From Spirochaetaceae bacterium (GTDB taxonomy: Bacteria > Spirochaetota > Spirochaetia > DSM-27196 > PWMO01), in contig PWMO01000335.1 in the NCBI GenBank assembly GCA_003558175.1, positions 1 to 9,674 on the forward strand: a stretch of 9,674 nt of DNA, read 5' to 3'. Below the pieces are notes generated by a model. It searched no databases, was not told where the DNA came from, and was given only the letters and a program-made list of their open reading frames with translations. Of the stretch, positions 1-6,692 are shown piece by piece; position 1 is the stretch's first letter; each line of letters begins with the position of its first letter. The translations under genes and the position numbers were made by a program.

Positions 1-564
1 GCCGGCGTCACCGTTGTCGGCGCCGGGAGCGCCGTCGGTCGGGCTCAGCAGCTCGCTGTCACGCACGCGGACACCCCCGCCGGCAACGGTCACCAGCACG
101 TCGCCGCTCGGCACGAGCGTAACGTCGTAGGCTGCTACCGCAGCGTCAACGCGCAGCGGCCGAGCAACCACGCTCAGCTGCGATGCGGGATCCGCGTCGC
201 GCATGAACACCGACACCGAACCGGACAGCAGCCTGATCTCGTGGGTACGTTCGCCGGCACCGGGCACCAGATCCAGGTAGACAACGCTGTCGGGCTGCAG
301 ACGGATCGTGGCGAGCACTCCCGCAGCGTCCGCAGTCTCTATCTCCAGCAGCTCATCGCTGCCGGTGCTGAAAAAGTCAAACGGCCGGACCGGGAGGCCC
401 AACCCGATACCCAGCCACAGCGGGCGCCCGGCACGCACTCCCGACGGTTCACCTTTGAGGTAGACGACGTGCCCAACCGGCGGAGATGACGCATCCGCCG
501 CCTGAGGCTGCATCAGCATACTCGCGGCGAAGACACAGCAGAGCAACACACTCATCTGCCGCAC
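1..564 (-). CDS. FecR-domain-like exported protein, C-terminus off window (partial)
   Basis: The frame is open from 564 down to the left edge, giving 188 visible residues with no stop. I chose the GTG at 564-562 because AAGGAGG lies 7 nt upstream (578-572) and this start adds an Arg to the N-terminus. The ATG at 555 is in the same frame but lies 16 nt from that site. Residues 1-25 form a plausible Sec signal peptide (hydrophobic VLLCCVFAASMLM, possible cleavage after QAADA). From about residue 30 to 165 the pattern resembles a FecR domain: GHVVYLKGEP, VRAGRPLWLG, a FFSTGSDELLEIET stretch, RLQPDSVVYLDL, then IRLLSGSVSVFM and a beta-rich DVTLVPSGDVLVTVAGG. FecR domains are periplasmic or surface beta modules. 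Here no FecI sigma factor or TonB receptor is adjacent, so a classical iron-signalling role is not supported. The gene overlaps the upstream radical SAM gene by 13 nt and is probably cotranscribed with it. The Cys pair near residue 10 is not a lipobox. The family call rests on pattern memory only. Confidence 0.7.
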   Translation of the reverse strand, partial: MRQMSVLLCCVFAASMLMQPQAADASSPPVGHVVYLKGEPSGVRAGRPLWLGIGLGLPVRPFDFFSTGSDELLEIETADAAGVLATIRLQPDSVVYLDLVPGAGERTHEIRLLSGSVSVFMRDADPASQLSVVARPLRVDAAVAAYDVTLVPSGDVLVTVAGGGVRVRDSELLSPTDGAPGADNGDAG

Positions 565-1643
565 CGTTGGCCCTCCTTGCGCGGCGGCGCTCCCGCGAAC
601 AACGCCTCGAGTTCCGGCATCTCGTCGGGCAGAGCCCCAAAGACGCGCTCCCACACCGCCTCGCTCTCCATGCAGAGATAGATTGGCGGCCGTGATTCAA
701 AGTGCTCTACCAGCGCATCTACTACGGCGCGGTAGAGCGCCACGCGCTCGCGCTGAATGTAGCGGTACTTCCCATCCGCGCAACCCACAAACTCATCATG
801 AATGTAGGGCCGGTCGATGTGCGCCCGTAACCCCGGCGTGTAGCGCATCGACCCGAGACTCACCCACGCCACCTGCCGCGCCGGCACCGCCGCCGCCAGC
901 TGAGCCGCCACCGCGCGGTAGTCCGCTTCGGCCATGCGAAACAGCGGATCAAAGTGAAATGCCACCAGGAACCCCGCTTCCGCGGCACGGCTCGCCGCCG
1001 CGATCCGCTCCCGCAGTGGAGCCGAAGCGCCCTCCTCAGTGGCCGCTTGCTGCACATTGACCGAGAAACCAATGACCGCATTTCCCTTCTGCGGAACGTC
1101 CAGCAGATGGTCAACGTACGCCGTCTTGGTCTTGGCCTCAAAATAGACGTTGGGCAGATCCGCGAGCTCACCGATATAGCGGCGCGTGAGGTCGAAGAGC
1201 GGATCAAACAGCAGTGAATCGCCCGTTTCCCCCGTGCCGACGCGCAACGGAATAAGCGGATCGGCGAGCGCCTGGGCACGTATGGCGGCGATTGCCGGTG
1301 ACGGGTCGGCGTAGACGGTGACCGGAGAGCTCTCCAGATAGCTCTGCATGATGCAGTAGGTGCAACCGAGCGGACAGCCGGCATAGAGGTCGACCGTGTA
1401 ATAGTTGCAGCAGCGGTGCACCCGAGTACCGGGACAGGGAGCGAGCGGCGCTCCGCGGAAGGAGGTAACGAAGAGCGTGCGCAGATTGCGATGCTGCGGC
1501 GGGATCTCATCTGCCGACGAGACCATAACCGGCTCAAGATGCGACAGAATGCGCCGTGCACGTTCGACCGCAGGCAGGCTCAAAGCGTCCGGGGTACCGT
1601 AGAATCGCGCCAGGCGCGCCTTATAGTAAGTCGAAGAGTTCAT
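552..1643 (-). CDS. SPL-like radical SAM protein (spore photoproduct lyase family)
   Basis: This 363-residue protein has a radical SAM CxxxCxxC motif at Cys90, Cys94 and Cys97 (GCPLGCTYC), preceded by NYYTVDLYAG. That position and the overall length match the spore photoproduct lyase family (COG1533; B. subtilis SplB is about 340 aa with its cluster cysteines near residues 90-98). Other family-like features are FEAKTKTAYVDHLL (about 168-181), FHFDP (229-233), a WVSLGSMR strand (260-267) and a C-terminal IYLCMESEAVW (about 321-331). At the place of the SP-lyase hydrogen-donating Cys (Cys141 in B. subtilis) this protein reads GTGETGDSL, with Glu139 instead. The cluster and SAM chemistry should work, but true spore-DNA repair is doubtful and the substrate is unknown. 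The gene overlaps the upstream ParB-like gene by 23 nt. I chose the ATG at 1643 (AGGA 8 nt upstream); a GTG at 1646, one codon earlier, is equally possible. Confidence 0.9.
   Translation of the reverse strand: MNSSTYYKARLARFYGTPDALSLPAVERARRILSHLEPVMVSSADEIPPQHRNLRTLFVTSFRGAPLAPCPGTRVHRCCNYYTVDLYAGCPLGCTYCIMQSYLESSPVTVYADPSPAIAAIRAQALADPLIPLRVGTGETGDSLLFDPLFDLTRRYIGELADLPNVYFEAKTKTAYVDHLLDVPQKGNAVIGFSVNVQQAATEEGASAPLRERIAAASRAAEAGFLVAFHFDPLFRMAEADYRAVAAQLAAAVPARQVAWVSLGSMRYTPGLRAHIDRPYIHDEFVGCADGKYRYIQRERVALYRAVVDALVEHFESRPPIYLCMESEAVWERVFGALPDEMPELEALFAGAPPRKEGQRCGR
572..578 (-). promoter_or_regulatory. Shine-Dalgarno site deciding the FecR-like start
   Basis: The minus strand reads AAGGAGG at 578-572, inside the end of the radical SAM gene. 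It is 7 nt before the GTG at 564 and 16 nt before the ATG at 555. It therefore favours the GTG start and a 13-nt overlap with the upstream gene. Confidence 0.7.
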
Positions 1644-2499
1644 CACCTCGATCCTGTATGCGACGCAGGGCGTCTATTGCGCGGTCGATGTCACTCGCTG
1701 AACGCAGGCGCAGCTGCATTTCAAACCCGGGTCCTTCAAAGCCCTGCGGAGCCGCGAGAGACAGCGGAACACCGCTTGTGAGCTCGCGCTCAAGATCACG
1801 AAACCGGGACTCCATGGCCGAAAGCCGCGGGTAACGCAGCAGCCGGGTGGCTTCCACCGGATCATCGGCACGCATCACCTGCCGCGCCAGTTCCACGGCC
1901 GCAGACTCGTGCAGGCCGTCGCGCCCGCAGATCTCGGTCAGCCAACTCAGCAAGCGGCGACGGTTGCTGAAGCTCAACTGCACCGGCGCTCCGCTTACCT
2001 CAGCCAGCGCCGGCGCGGGAAGCGAGCCACACGCCTCGGCGGTGCGGATGTCAACGGACCCGTCTTCTACCGCTCGCTGCCAGCGCGGCGCCAGCCGCAG
2101 GTAGCGCATCATCGCATCGGCAAATGAACCGTCACCGGTGACCAGCTGCGACAGCTCCGTGTCTATCGTTATCTCGTGCTCGAGTGCGAAGCGGTAGATC
2201 GCCTCGCGTTCATCCCAGGTATACTCCCCTGCTCGTGCCTCAAGGTCAAGCGCCAGAAAGAGTGCATCGCGGCTGTCGGCGACATCCACCTCCTGCACCG
2301 GCACCGTTTTGACGCCGAGCTGCGCGGCACGACGCAGGAGTGGTCCGCCCCAGAGAAGCTCGCCCCGCGACGCTCCGGCCAGGGGCAGCGCCACCGTGAG
2401 TCCGCGTTGTATCAGCCGGTCATGCGGCAGCCGGGTGGCAACAAAGAGATCGAGCGCCCCAAGGCGCCGCCGCAGCTGTTCGACCGATTCCATCCGCAT
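1621..2499 (-). CDS. Degenerate ParB/Spo0J-like protein
   Basis: This is a 292-residue soluble protein with no signal peptide or membrane segment. Residues 46-108 look like a ParB N-terminal domain: GELLWGGPLLRRAAQLG followed by VKTVPVQEVDV, then DALFLALDLEARAGEYTWDEREAI. The layout matches ParB's GERRYRAA-KLAG-L-VPV and ENLQR-NPLEEA blocks. However, the arginine-rich GERR and ENxxR CTP-contacting motifs are not conserved, so CTPase clamp activity is unlikely. Residues 145-190 may hold a helical DNA-binding part (SVDIRTAEACG, FSNRRRLLSWL), and 225-292 form a charged C-terminal helix region. It is the first gene of an overlapping minus-strand unit with the SPL-like and FecR-like genes. There is no parA partner. 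I chose the ATG at 2499 because a promoter -10 box lies 8 nt upstream. The frame extends to a GTG at 2550, but that would run through the promoter and has no ribosome site. The specific role is unknown. Confidence 0.75.
   Translation of the reverse strand: MRMESVEQLRRRLGALDLFVATRLPHDRLIQRGLTVALPLAGASRGELLWGGPLLRRAAQLGVKTVPVQEVDVADSRDALFLALDLEARAGEYTWDEREAIYRFALEHEITIDTELSQLVTGDGSFADAMMRYLRLAPRWQRAVEDGSVDIRTAEACGSLPAPALAEVSGAPVQLSFSNRRRLLSWLTEICGRDGLHESAAVELARQVMRADDPVEATRLLRYPRLSAMESRFRDLERELTSGVPLSLAAPQGFEGPGFEMQLRLRSASDIDRAIDALRRIQDRGDELFDLL
1652..1655 (-). promoter_or_regulatory. Shine-Dalgarno site of the SPL-like gene
   Basis: AGGA on the minus strand at 1655-1652 lies 8 nt from the ATG at 1643 and 5 nt from the alternative GTG at 1646. 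It is inside the 3' end of the ParB-like gene, as expected for an operon-internal start. Confidence 0.5.
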
Positions 2500-2507
2500 G
2501 ATAGAGA

Positions 2508-2537
2508 AGCATAGCAGAGATGGCCGCTGCGCTCCAA
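2508..2537 (-). promoter_or_regulatory. Promoter of the ParB-like/SPL-like/FecR-like unit
   Basis: On the minus strand, TTGGAG (2537-2532) and TATGCT (2513-2508) are separated by 18 nt. The -10 box is only 8 nt from the ATG at 2499, so the mRNA would begin at or within a couple of bases of the start codon. No Shine-Dalgarno sequence precedes that ATG. Each hexamer matches the sigma70 consensus at 4 of 6 bases, so on its own this is moderate evidence. It gains weight from the same layout at the other starts in the window. Confidence 0.5.
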
Positions 2538-2555
2538 GCGTCGGCGGCACAGACC

Positions 2556-2584
2556 GCGGCGCCGCGCGGCTCGGGGCGGCGCCG
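2556..2584. promoter_or_regulatory. GC-rich inverted repeat between divergent promoters (possible operator)
   Basis: CGGCGCCGC (2557-2565) and GCGGCGCCG (2576-2584) are exact reverse complements, separated by 10 nt. The left arm is also part of a self-palindromic GCGGCGCCGC (2556-2565). The element sits between the -35 boxes of the minus-strand unit (ends at 2537) and hom (begins at 2595). This is where an operator controlling one or both promoters would be expected. Being upstream of both transcription starts, it should not act as a terminator for either. A GC-rich chance palindrome cannot be excluded. Confidence 0.4.
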
Positions 2585-2594
2585 ACTCCTCAGC

Positions 2595-2624
2595 TTGACA
2601 ATCGACGGGACGGCGGCATACGAT
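2595..2624 (+). promoter_or_regulatory. Promoter upstream of hom
   Basis: A perfect TTGACA (2595-2600) and TACGAT (2619-2624) are separated by 18 nt. The expected start of transcription is about 2631. That is 28 nt before the hom ATG, but only about 2 nt before another ATG at 2633 that opens a mini-ORF. Confidence 0.75.
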
Positions 2625-2632
2625 GGCCTACC

Positions 2633-2662
2633 ATGTTCAGCGGTAGGGTTTGCTCGAGATGA
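2633..2662 (+). CDS. Putative leaderless 9-residue mini-ORF ahead of hom
   Basis: ATG at 2633 lies 8 nt after the -10 box and opens a 9-codon frame, MFSGRVCSR, ending in TGA at 2660-2662. That stop overlaps the hom ATG (2659-2661) as ATGA, the usual geometry for translational coupling. It contains no Thr, Met (beyond the start) or Ile codons, so it does not look like a classical amino-acid attenuator for this pathway. It may serve only to deliver ribosomes to hom. Translation is not proven; the alternative is that hom is read directly, from a weak AGGG (2645-2648) lying 10 nt upstream. Confidence 0.35.
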   Translation: MFSGRVCSR

Positions 2663-4002
2663 AACAGAACAGAGATATCGCCGTTGCCGTCATCGGCTGC
2701 GGTACGGTTGGTGGTGCGGTATGCGAGATACTGCTGCGGGATCGCGAGCTGCTGGCAAAGAAGACCGGCACGCAGCTGCGACTCAAGTACATCGTAGACC
2801 GGGTGTTTACCTACGCCAGAAATCTACAGCTTGACGACACGCTGTTTGAAACGGAACTCGATCGCGCCCTGGCGGACGACGAGGTCGAGATTGTAGTCGA
2901 GCTGGTCGGCGGCACTACTGCTGCAAAAGAGATCACCGAACGCGCGTTGCGCTCGGGCAAACACGTGGTAACCGCAAATAAGGCGCTGCTGGCGCATCAT
3001 GGCGCCGAGCTGCTCGCGATCGCGCGTCAGAACGGCGTCAGTCTGGCGTTTGAGGCCGCGGTGGGTGGAGGGATTCCGATCCTTCGAGCGCTCTACGACG
3101 GGCTTGCAGCCAACGAGATAGACGCCATCTACGGCATTGTCAACGGCACCTGCAACTACATCCTCACCGAAATGATCGACAAGGAAGAGAGCTACGAGGA
3201 AGCGCTCTGGGCGGCGCAGTCCAAAGGGCTGGCGGAGGCGGACCCGACGCTGGATGTCGAAGGGATCGACTCGGCTCACAAGGTTGCCATCATGGGCGCA
3301 ATGGCGTTCGGGATTCAGGTTGACTTCGACCAGATCGAAGTCAAAGGAATCCACGACCTGCAGCAGGAAGATGTGATGTACGCCGACACGCTGGGGTATG
3401 TCATCAAGCTGCTCGCCATCGCAACCCGAGTCGGTGAAGGAATCTCGCTGCGGGTTCGCCCGGCGTTTATCTCGCGTGACCACGCACTGGCCTGGGTCTC
3501 CGGGCCATTCAACGCCGTCGGCGTGTACGGCCACTCCACCGGCCACACCATGTACTACGGGCGTGGTGCCGGCGGGGCACCTACTGCGTCAGCGGTGGTA
3601 TCGGACATCATCAGCGTGGCTTCAGGCATCTACCAGGTCTACTTCGATCGCTTTTCCTACTGGCCCGATAAGAACCCGCCGACCAACCTGGTGCCGGTGA
3701 TGGAGACCTACAGCCGCTTCTACATGCGCACCATGGTAGACGATACCCCCGGCGCGCTGGCGCGCATCGCATCCATCCTGGGCAATCACGGCATCAGCCT
3801 GGCCAGCGTACTGCAGGATGAACTGCCGGAGAACAGCGGCGCCGAAGAACAGCCGCATTTTGTTCCCGTGGTCATGACGCTGCATCCGGCCAAAGAAGAG
3901 AACGTCCTCTCGGCCGTAGCAGAGATTGACGCACTCGACGCCACCGACGAGAAGAGCTCCGTCATCCCGATTGTAGACGAGCACCCGGAGGGCCTCACCT
4001 GA
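2659..4002 (+). CDS. hom: Homoserine dehydrogenase (EC 1.1.1.3)
   Basis: This 447-residue enzyme reduces aspartate-4-semialdehyde to homoserine with NAD(P)H, the branch point to threonine, methionine and isoleucine. The N-terminal Rossmann fold shows GCGTVGG (Gly13, Gly15, Gly18). TANKALLA with Lys108 follows, then GGGIPILR (137-143) and VNGTCNYILTEM (161-172). The family signature runs from about 186 to 208 (GLAEADPTLDVEGIDSAHK), with Glu193, Asp204 and Lys208 matching the catalytic acids and lysine. Residues 356-440 form an ACT domain (DDTPGALARIASILGNHGIS), the usual site for threonine feedback. Length is typical for the monofunctional bacterial enzyme. I start at the ATG at 2659 rather than the in-frame TTG at 2650 because AGGG abuts that TTG too closely. 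No thrB, thrC or lysC is next to it. Confidence 0.97.
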   Translation: MKQNRDIAVAVIGCGTVGGAVCEILLRDRELLAKKTGTQLRLKYIVDRVFTYARNLQLDDTLFETELDRALADDEVEIVVELVGGTTAAKEITERALRSGKHVVTANKALLAHHGAELLAIARQNGVSLAFEAAVGGGIPILRALYDGLAANEIDAIYGIVNGTCNYILTEMIDKEESYEEALWAAQSKGLAEADPTLDVEGIDSAHKVAIMGAMAFGIQVDFDQIEVKGIHDLQQEDVMYADTLGYVIKLLAIATRVGEGISLRVRPAFISRDHALAWVSGPFNAVGVYGHSTGHTMYYGRGAGGAPTASAVVSDIISVASGIYQVYFDRFSYWPDKNPPTNLVPVMETYSRFYMRTMVDDTPGALARIASILGNHGISLASVLQDELPENSGAEEQPHFVPVVMTLHPAKEENVLSAVAEIDALDATDEKSSVIPIVDEHPEGLT

Positions 4003-4017
4003 TTGACCTCAGCCGCC

Positions 4018-4039
4018 GCGTGACGGGCGCGTGACGGGC
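4018..4039. repeat. Two tandem copies of an 11-bp unit upstream of the glgP promoter
   Basis: GCGTGACGGGC occurs twice head to tail (4018-4028 and 4029-4039) with no mismatch, ending 13 bp before the glgP -35 box. Eleven base pairs is about one helical turn, so both copies would face the same side of the DNA. This could be an activator or repressor site, or a chance tandem duplication. I saw no clear intrinsic terminator after hom in the same gap. Confidence 0.5.
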
Positions 4040-4052
4040 GCCTGAGCGAACG

Positions 4053-4082
4053 TTGACAGGCTGACAATGGGCACGGTATCGT
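4053..4082 (+). promoter_or_regulatory. Promoter of glgP, near-leaderless
   Basis: A perfect TTGACA (4053-4058) and TATCGT (4077-4082) are spaced by 18 nt. Nine nucleotides separate the -10 box from the ATG at 4092, so the transcript should start about 2-3 nt before the start codon. No Shine-Dalgarno sequence is present between the promoter and the ATG. Confidence 0.75.
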
Positions 4083-4091
4083 CTGCGTACC

Positions 4092-6629
4092 ATGAATGTA
4101 ACAAGATTCACAGTTAACCCAAAACTGCCGGAACCGCTGGCGCCGCTGTCAGAACTGGCACACAACCTGTGGCTCGGCTGGAACTATGACGCGGTAGCGC
4201 TCTTTACGCGCCTGGACTACGACATCTGGGTCGAGTCGCGCGAGAATCCGGTGCAGACACTGGCGATGGTCTCGCAGGAGCGGCTGCGCGAGCTGGCCGC
4301 CGACGACTCCTACCTCGCCGCGCTCAACAACGTCTACGAACGATTCACCCGCTACCGCAACGGCGAGACCTGGTACAAAGGGTCGCACCACGACGTGGTG
4401 GCCTACTTCTCAATGGAGTACGGCCTTGATGTCAGCCTGCCGATCTACTCCGGCGGGCTGGGGATGCTCTCCGGTGACCACATGAAGACCGCCTCAGATC
4501 TCGGTCTGCCGCTGGTAGGTGTGGGGCTGCTCTATCGCCAGGGCTACTTCCAGCAGTACCTCAACGCCGACGGGTTTCAGCAGGAGTCCTACCCGGAGAA
4601 CGACTGGTACAACATGCCGGTGCGCCGCTGCCGCACTGAAGAGGGCGGCGACGTAAAGATCGAGGTGCAGATCGGCCCCGCGAAGGTGATCGCACGGGTG
4701 TGGCAGGTCAATATCGGGCGGATCTCGCTCTATCTGCTCGACACCAATATCGACGACAACCCGGAGGATCTGCGCACCATCACCGCGACGCTCTACGGCG
4801 GAACCAAAGAGACCCGCATTCGTCAGGAGATCCTGCTGGGCGTGGGCGGCATTCGCGCGTTGCGCAAGCTGGGAATCAATCCGGCCGTCACGCACATGAA
4901 CGAGGGCCACTCGGCCTTCCTGGGGATCGAGCGAATCCGCGAGCTGGTGGAGCGCGAGAAGCTCACCACCGCACAGGCAATTGAGGCACTGAAGCCCACC
5001 AACATCTTCACAACGCACACTCCGGTCCCCGCCGGTAACGAGCGGTTTCCGGTTGAACTCATTCACACCTACGCCGATAGTCTGATTGCCGGTACCGGTC
5101 TGACCCGCGATCAATTCATGGCGCTGGGCCGCGAGAATCCCTCCGATCATCAGGAACACTTCTGTATGACCGTGCTGGCACTCAAGCTCTCCGGGTACAA
5201 TAACGGCGTCAGCAAACTGCACGGCGAGATCTCGCGCGAGATGTGGCAGGGTATCTGGCCCCAGGTCCCGCGGTCGGAAGTCCCGATATCCTCCATCACC
5301 AACGGCGTTCACGTTCGGACATACGCGGCGCAGGACATCATCGACCTGCTCGACCGTTACTTCGGTCCGCGCTTCGGCGAAGAGCCTACCAACCTCGAGA
5401 TCTGGAACCGCATGGACCGCATTTCGGACGAGGAGCTGTGGCGCGCGCACGAGCGCTGCAAGCTGCGCCTGGTGGCGTTTGCCCGCGACCGGCTGCGCAA
5501 TCAGCTCGAGCGGCGCGGCCTGACCGGCAATCACCTGCTGCAGGCCAAAGAGGCGCTTTCTCCCACCACGCTGACCATCAGTTTCGCGCGCCGCTTTGCT
5601 ACCTACAAGCGTGGCGCGCTCCTGTTCCGTGACCCGGAACGGCTGATCAAGCTGCTGTCGGACCCCGAGCGCCCGATCCAGCTGATCTTTGCCGGCAAGG
5701 CGCATCCGCACGACCTGCCGGGGAAGAATCTCATCAAGGAGATCGTGCACTTTGCCTCACAGCCCGAGATCCGCAGCAAGATCGTGTTTCTGGAGAACTA
5801 CGATATCTCGATCGCGCAGTACCTGGTCTCCGGCAGCGATCTCTGGCTCAACACCCCGCGCCGGCCGCTGGAAGCGAGTGGAACCAGCGGCATGAAGGCC
5901 GCCATCAACGGTGTTCTCAACTGCTCGGTGCTCGACGGCTGGTGGGCCGAAGCGTACACCCCGGAGATCGGCTGGGCGATCGGCTACGGCGAAGAGTACG
6001 CAGACCCCGATATGCAGGACGAGATAGAGAGCAAGGCGCTCTACGATCTGCTCGAGCGCGAGATCGTGCCGACCTTCTACACCCGCGGCCAGGACGGATT
6101 GCCGCGCGAGTGGATCACGCGCATGAAGGCCTCGATGTCCGCAATTGGCGCACAGTTCTCCAGCTATCGCATGCTGGTGGAGTACTCCGAACGGTTCTAT
6201 TTCCCGGCGCTCGAGAATTACCACCAGGTATCCGGCGACCAGTATGCCGAGGCCAGACAGATCGCAGCCTACATGGAAAAGATACGGCATGCGTGGAACG
6301 ACCTGCGCGTCGAGGCAATCGAGCGGCCCGATACCAGCTCACTTGAAGTGGGAGACACCATCGAAGTGGGCGCAACGGTTCGGTTGGGCCGGCTCTCGCC
6401 GGAGGAGGTCCAGGTCGAGCTCTACTACGGCAGAATGAGCTCCAAGACCGAGATTGTCGCCGCCGGGCGAATCACCATGCAGCCGGTTACGCACAAGGAC
6501 GGGGTGCACCGCTACCGCGGAACCATCACCCTCGAAGCGGCCGGCCGCCAGGGATTCAGCGTGCGAGTCATCCCGCGCCACGACTCACTGGTGGACCAGT
6601 TTCACCCCGGCCTGATCACCTGGGCCTGA
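4092..6629 (+). CDS. glgP: Alpha-glucan phosphorylase (glycogen/maltodextrin phosphorylase, GT35)
   Basis: This 845-residue cytoplasmic enzyme releases glucose-1-phosphate from alpha-1,4-glucans using phosphate and pyridoxal phosphate. Residues 1 to about 95 match the DUF3417 module of the branch distinct from E. coli GlgP (LAHNLWLGWNYDAVALF). The catalytic part begins at AYFSMEYGLD (104-113), with PIYSGGLGMLSGDHMK next. Further landmarks are HMNEGHSAF (268-276), FTTHTPVPAGNERFP with His309, ITNGVHVRTY, SFARRFATYKR (497-507), FAGKAHPHD and SDLWLNTPRRPLEASG. The PLP-binding lysine is Lys602 in GTSGMKAAINGVLN. The last 110 or so residues are a beta-rich tail ending in DQFHPGLITWA, as in this branch. 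No catalytic motif looks broken. The gene stands alone with its own promoter, without glgA, glgB, glgC or malQ nearby. Confidence 0.96.
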   Translation: MNVTRFTVNPKLPEPLAPLSELAHNLWLGWNYDAVALFTRLDYDIWVESRENPVQTLAMVSQERLRELAADDSYLAALNNVYERFTRYRNGETWYKGSHHDVVAYFSMEYGLDVSLPIYSGGLGMLSGDHMKTASDLGLPLVGVGLLYRQGYFQQYLNADGFQQESYPENDWYNMPVRRCRTEEGGDVKIEVQIGPAKVIARVWQVNIGRISLYLLDTNIDDNPEDLRTITATLYGGTKETRIRQEILLGVGGIRALRKLGINPAVTHMNEGHSAFLGIERIRELVEREKLTTAQAIEALKPTNIFTTHTPVPAGNERFPVELIHTYADSLIAGTGLTRDQFMALGRENPSDHQEHFCMTVLALKLSGYNNGVSKLHGEISREMWQGIWPQVPRSEVPISSITNGVHVRTYAAQDIIDLLDRYFGPRFGEEPTNLEIWNRMDRISDEELWRAHERCKLRLVAFARDRLRNQLERRGLTGNHLLQAKEALSPTTLTISFARRFATYKRGALLFRDPERLIKLLSDPERPIQLIFAGKAHPHDLPGKNLIKEIVHFASQPEIRSKIVFLENYDISIAQYLVSGSDLWLNTPRRPLEASGTSGMKAAINGVLNCSVLDGWWAEAYTPEIGWAIGYGEEYADPDMQDEIESKALYDLLEREIVPTFYTRGQDGLPREWITRMKASMSAIGAQFSSYRMLVEYSERFYFPALENYHQVSGDQYAEARQIAAYMEKIRHAWNDLRVEAIERPDTSSLEVGDTIEVGATVRLGRLSPEEVQVELYYGRMSSKTEIVAAGRITMQPVTHKDGVHRYRGTITLEAAGRQGFSVRVIPRHDSLVDQFHPGLITWA

Positions 6630-6661
6630 CCCGCCCCGTTCGGACCCGCAGCGGCCCAACG

Positions 6662-6682
6662 CGGCGCCGCCCTGCGGCGCCG
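6662..6682. terminator. Hairpin between convergent glgP and DUF554 genes
   Basis: CGGCGCCGC (6662-6670) and GCGGCGCCG (6674-6682) form a perfect 9-bp GC-only stem with a 3-nt loop, in the 63-nt gap between two converging genes. Position and stability suit a bidirectional transcription terminator. There is no T-run on either side, so it is not a classical intrinsic terminator. It may act with Rho or simply as an mRNA 3' end block. Confidence 0.55.
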
Positions 6683-6692
6683 GCGATGCCGC

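Noticed and set aside
532..564. The FecR-like protein as a lipoprotein via the N-terminal Cys pair
   Set aside because: The residues before the first Cys are V-L-L, with no small residue at -1, and the hydrophobic core continues after the cysteines. An ordinary signal peptide cut after about QAADA is more likely.
860..1561. A 233-codon minus-strand frame within the radical SAM gene
   Set aside because: It is very rich in Arg, Ser and Pro, typical of an out-of-frame reading of GC-rich DNA. The overlapping frame has clear radical SAM motifs.
1621..2550. Longer version of the ParB-like gene starting at GTG 2550
   Set aside because: No ribosome site precedes it and the extra 17 residues would be read through the promoter hexamers. 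The ATG at 2499, 8 nt after a -10 box, fits better.
2824..3546. A 240-codon open frame antisense to hom
   Set aside because: It is a shadow of the homoserine dehydrogenase gene. Its residue order is determined by the conserved hom codons, and it has no own promoter or ribosome site.
4003..4091. Intrinsic terminator after hom
   Set aside because: Only short, imperfect complementary stretches and no T-run are visible. The tandem repeat explains the apparent structure.
4494..5750. A 418-codon open frame antisense to glgP
   Set aside because: It lies fully opposite an unmistakable phosphorylase and shows no recognisable motif. Long antisense frames are expected when the true gene has strong G/C third-position bias.
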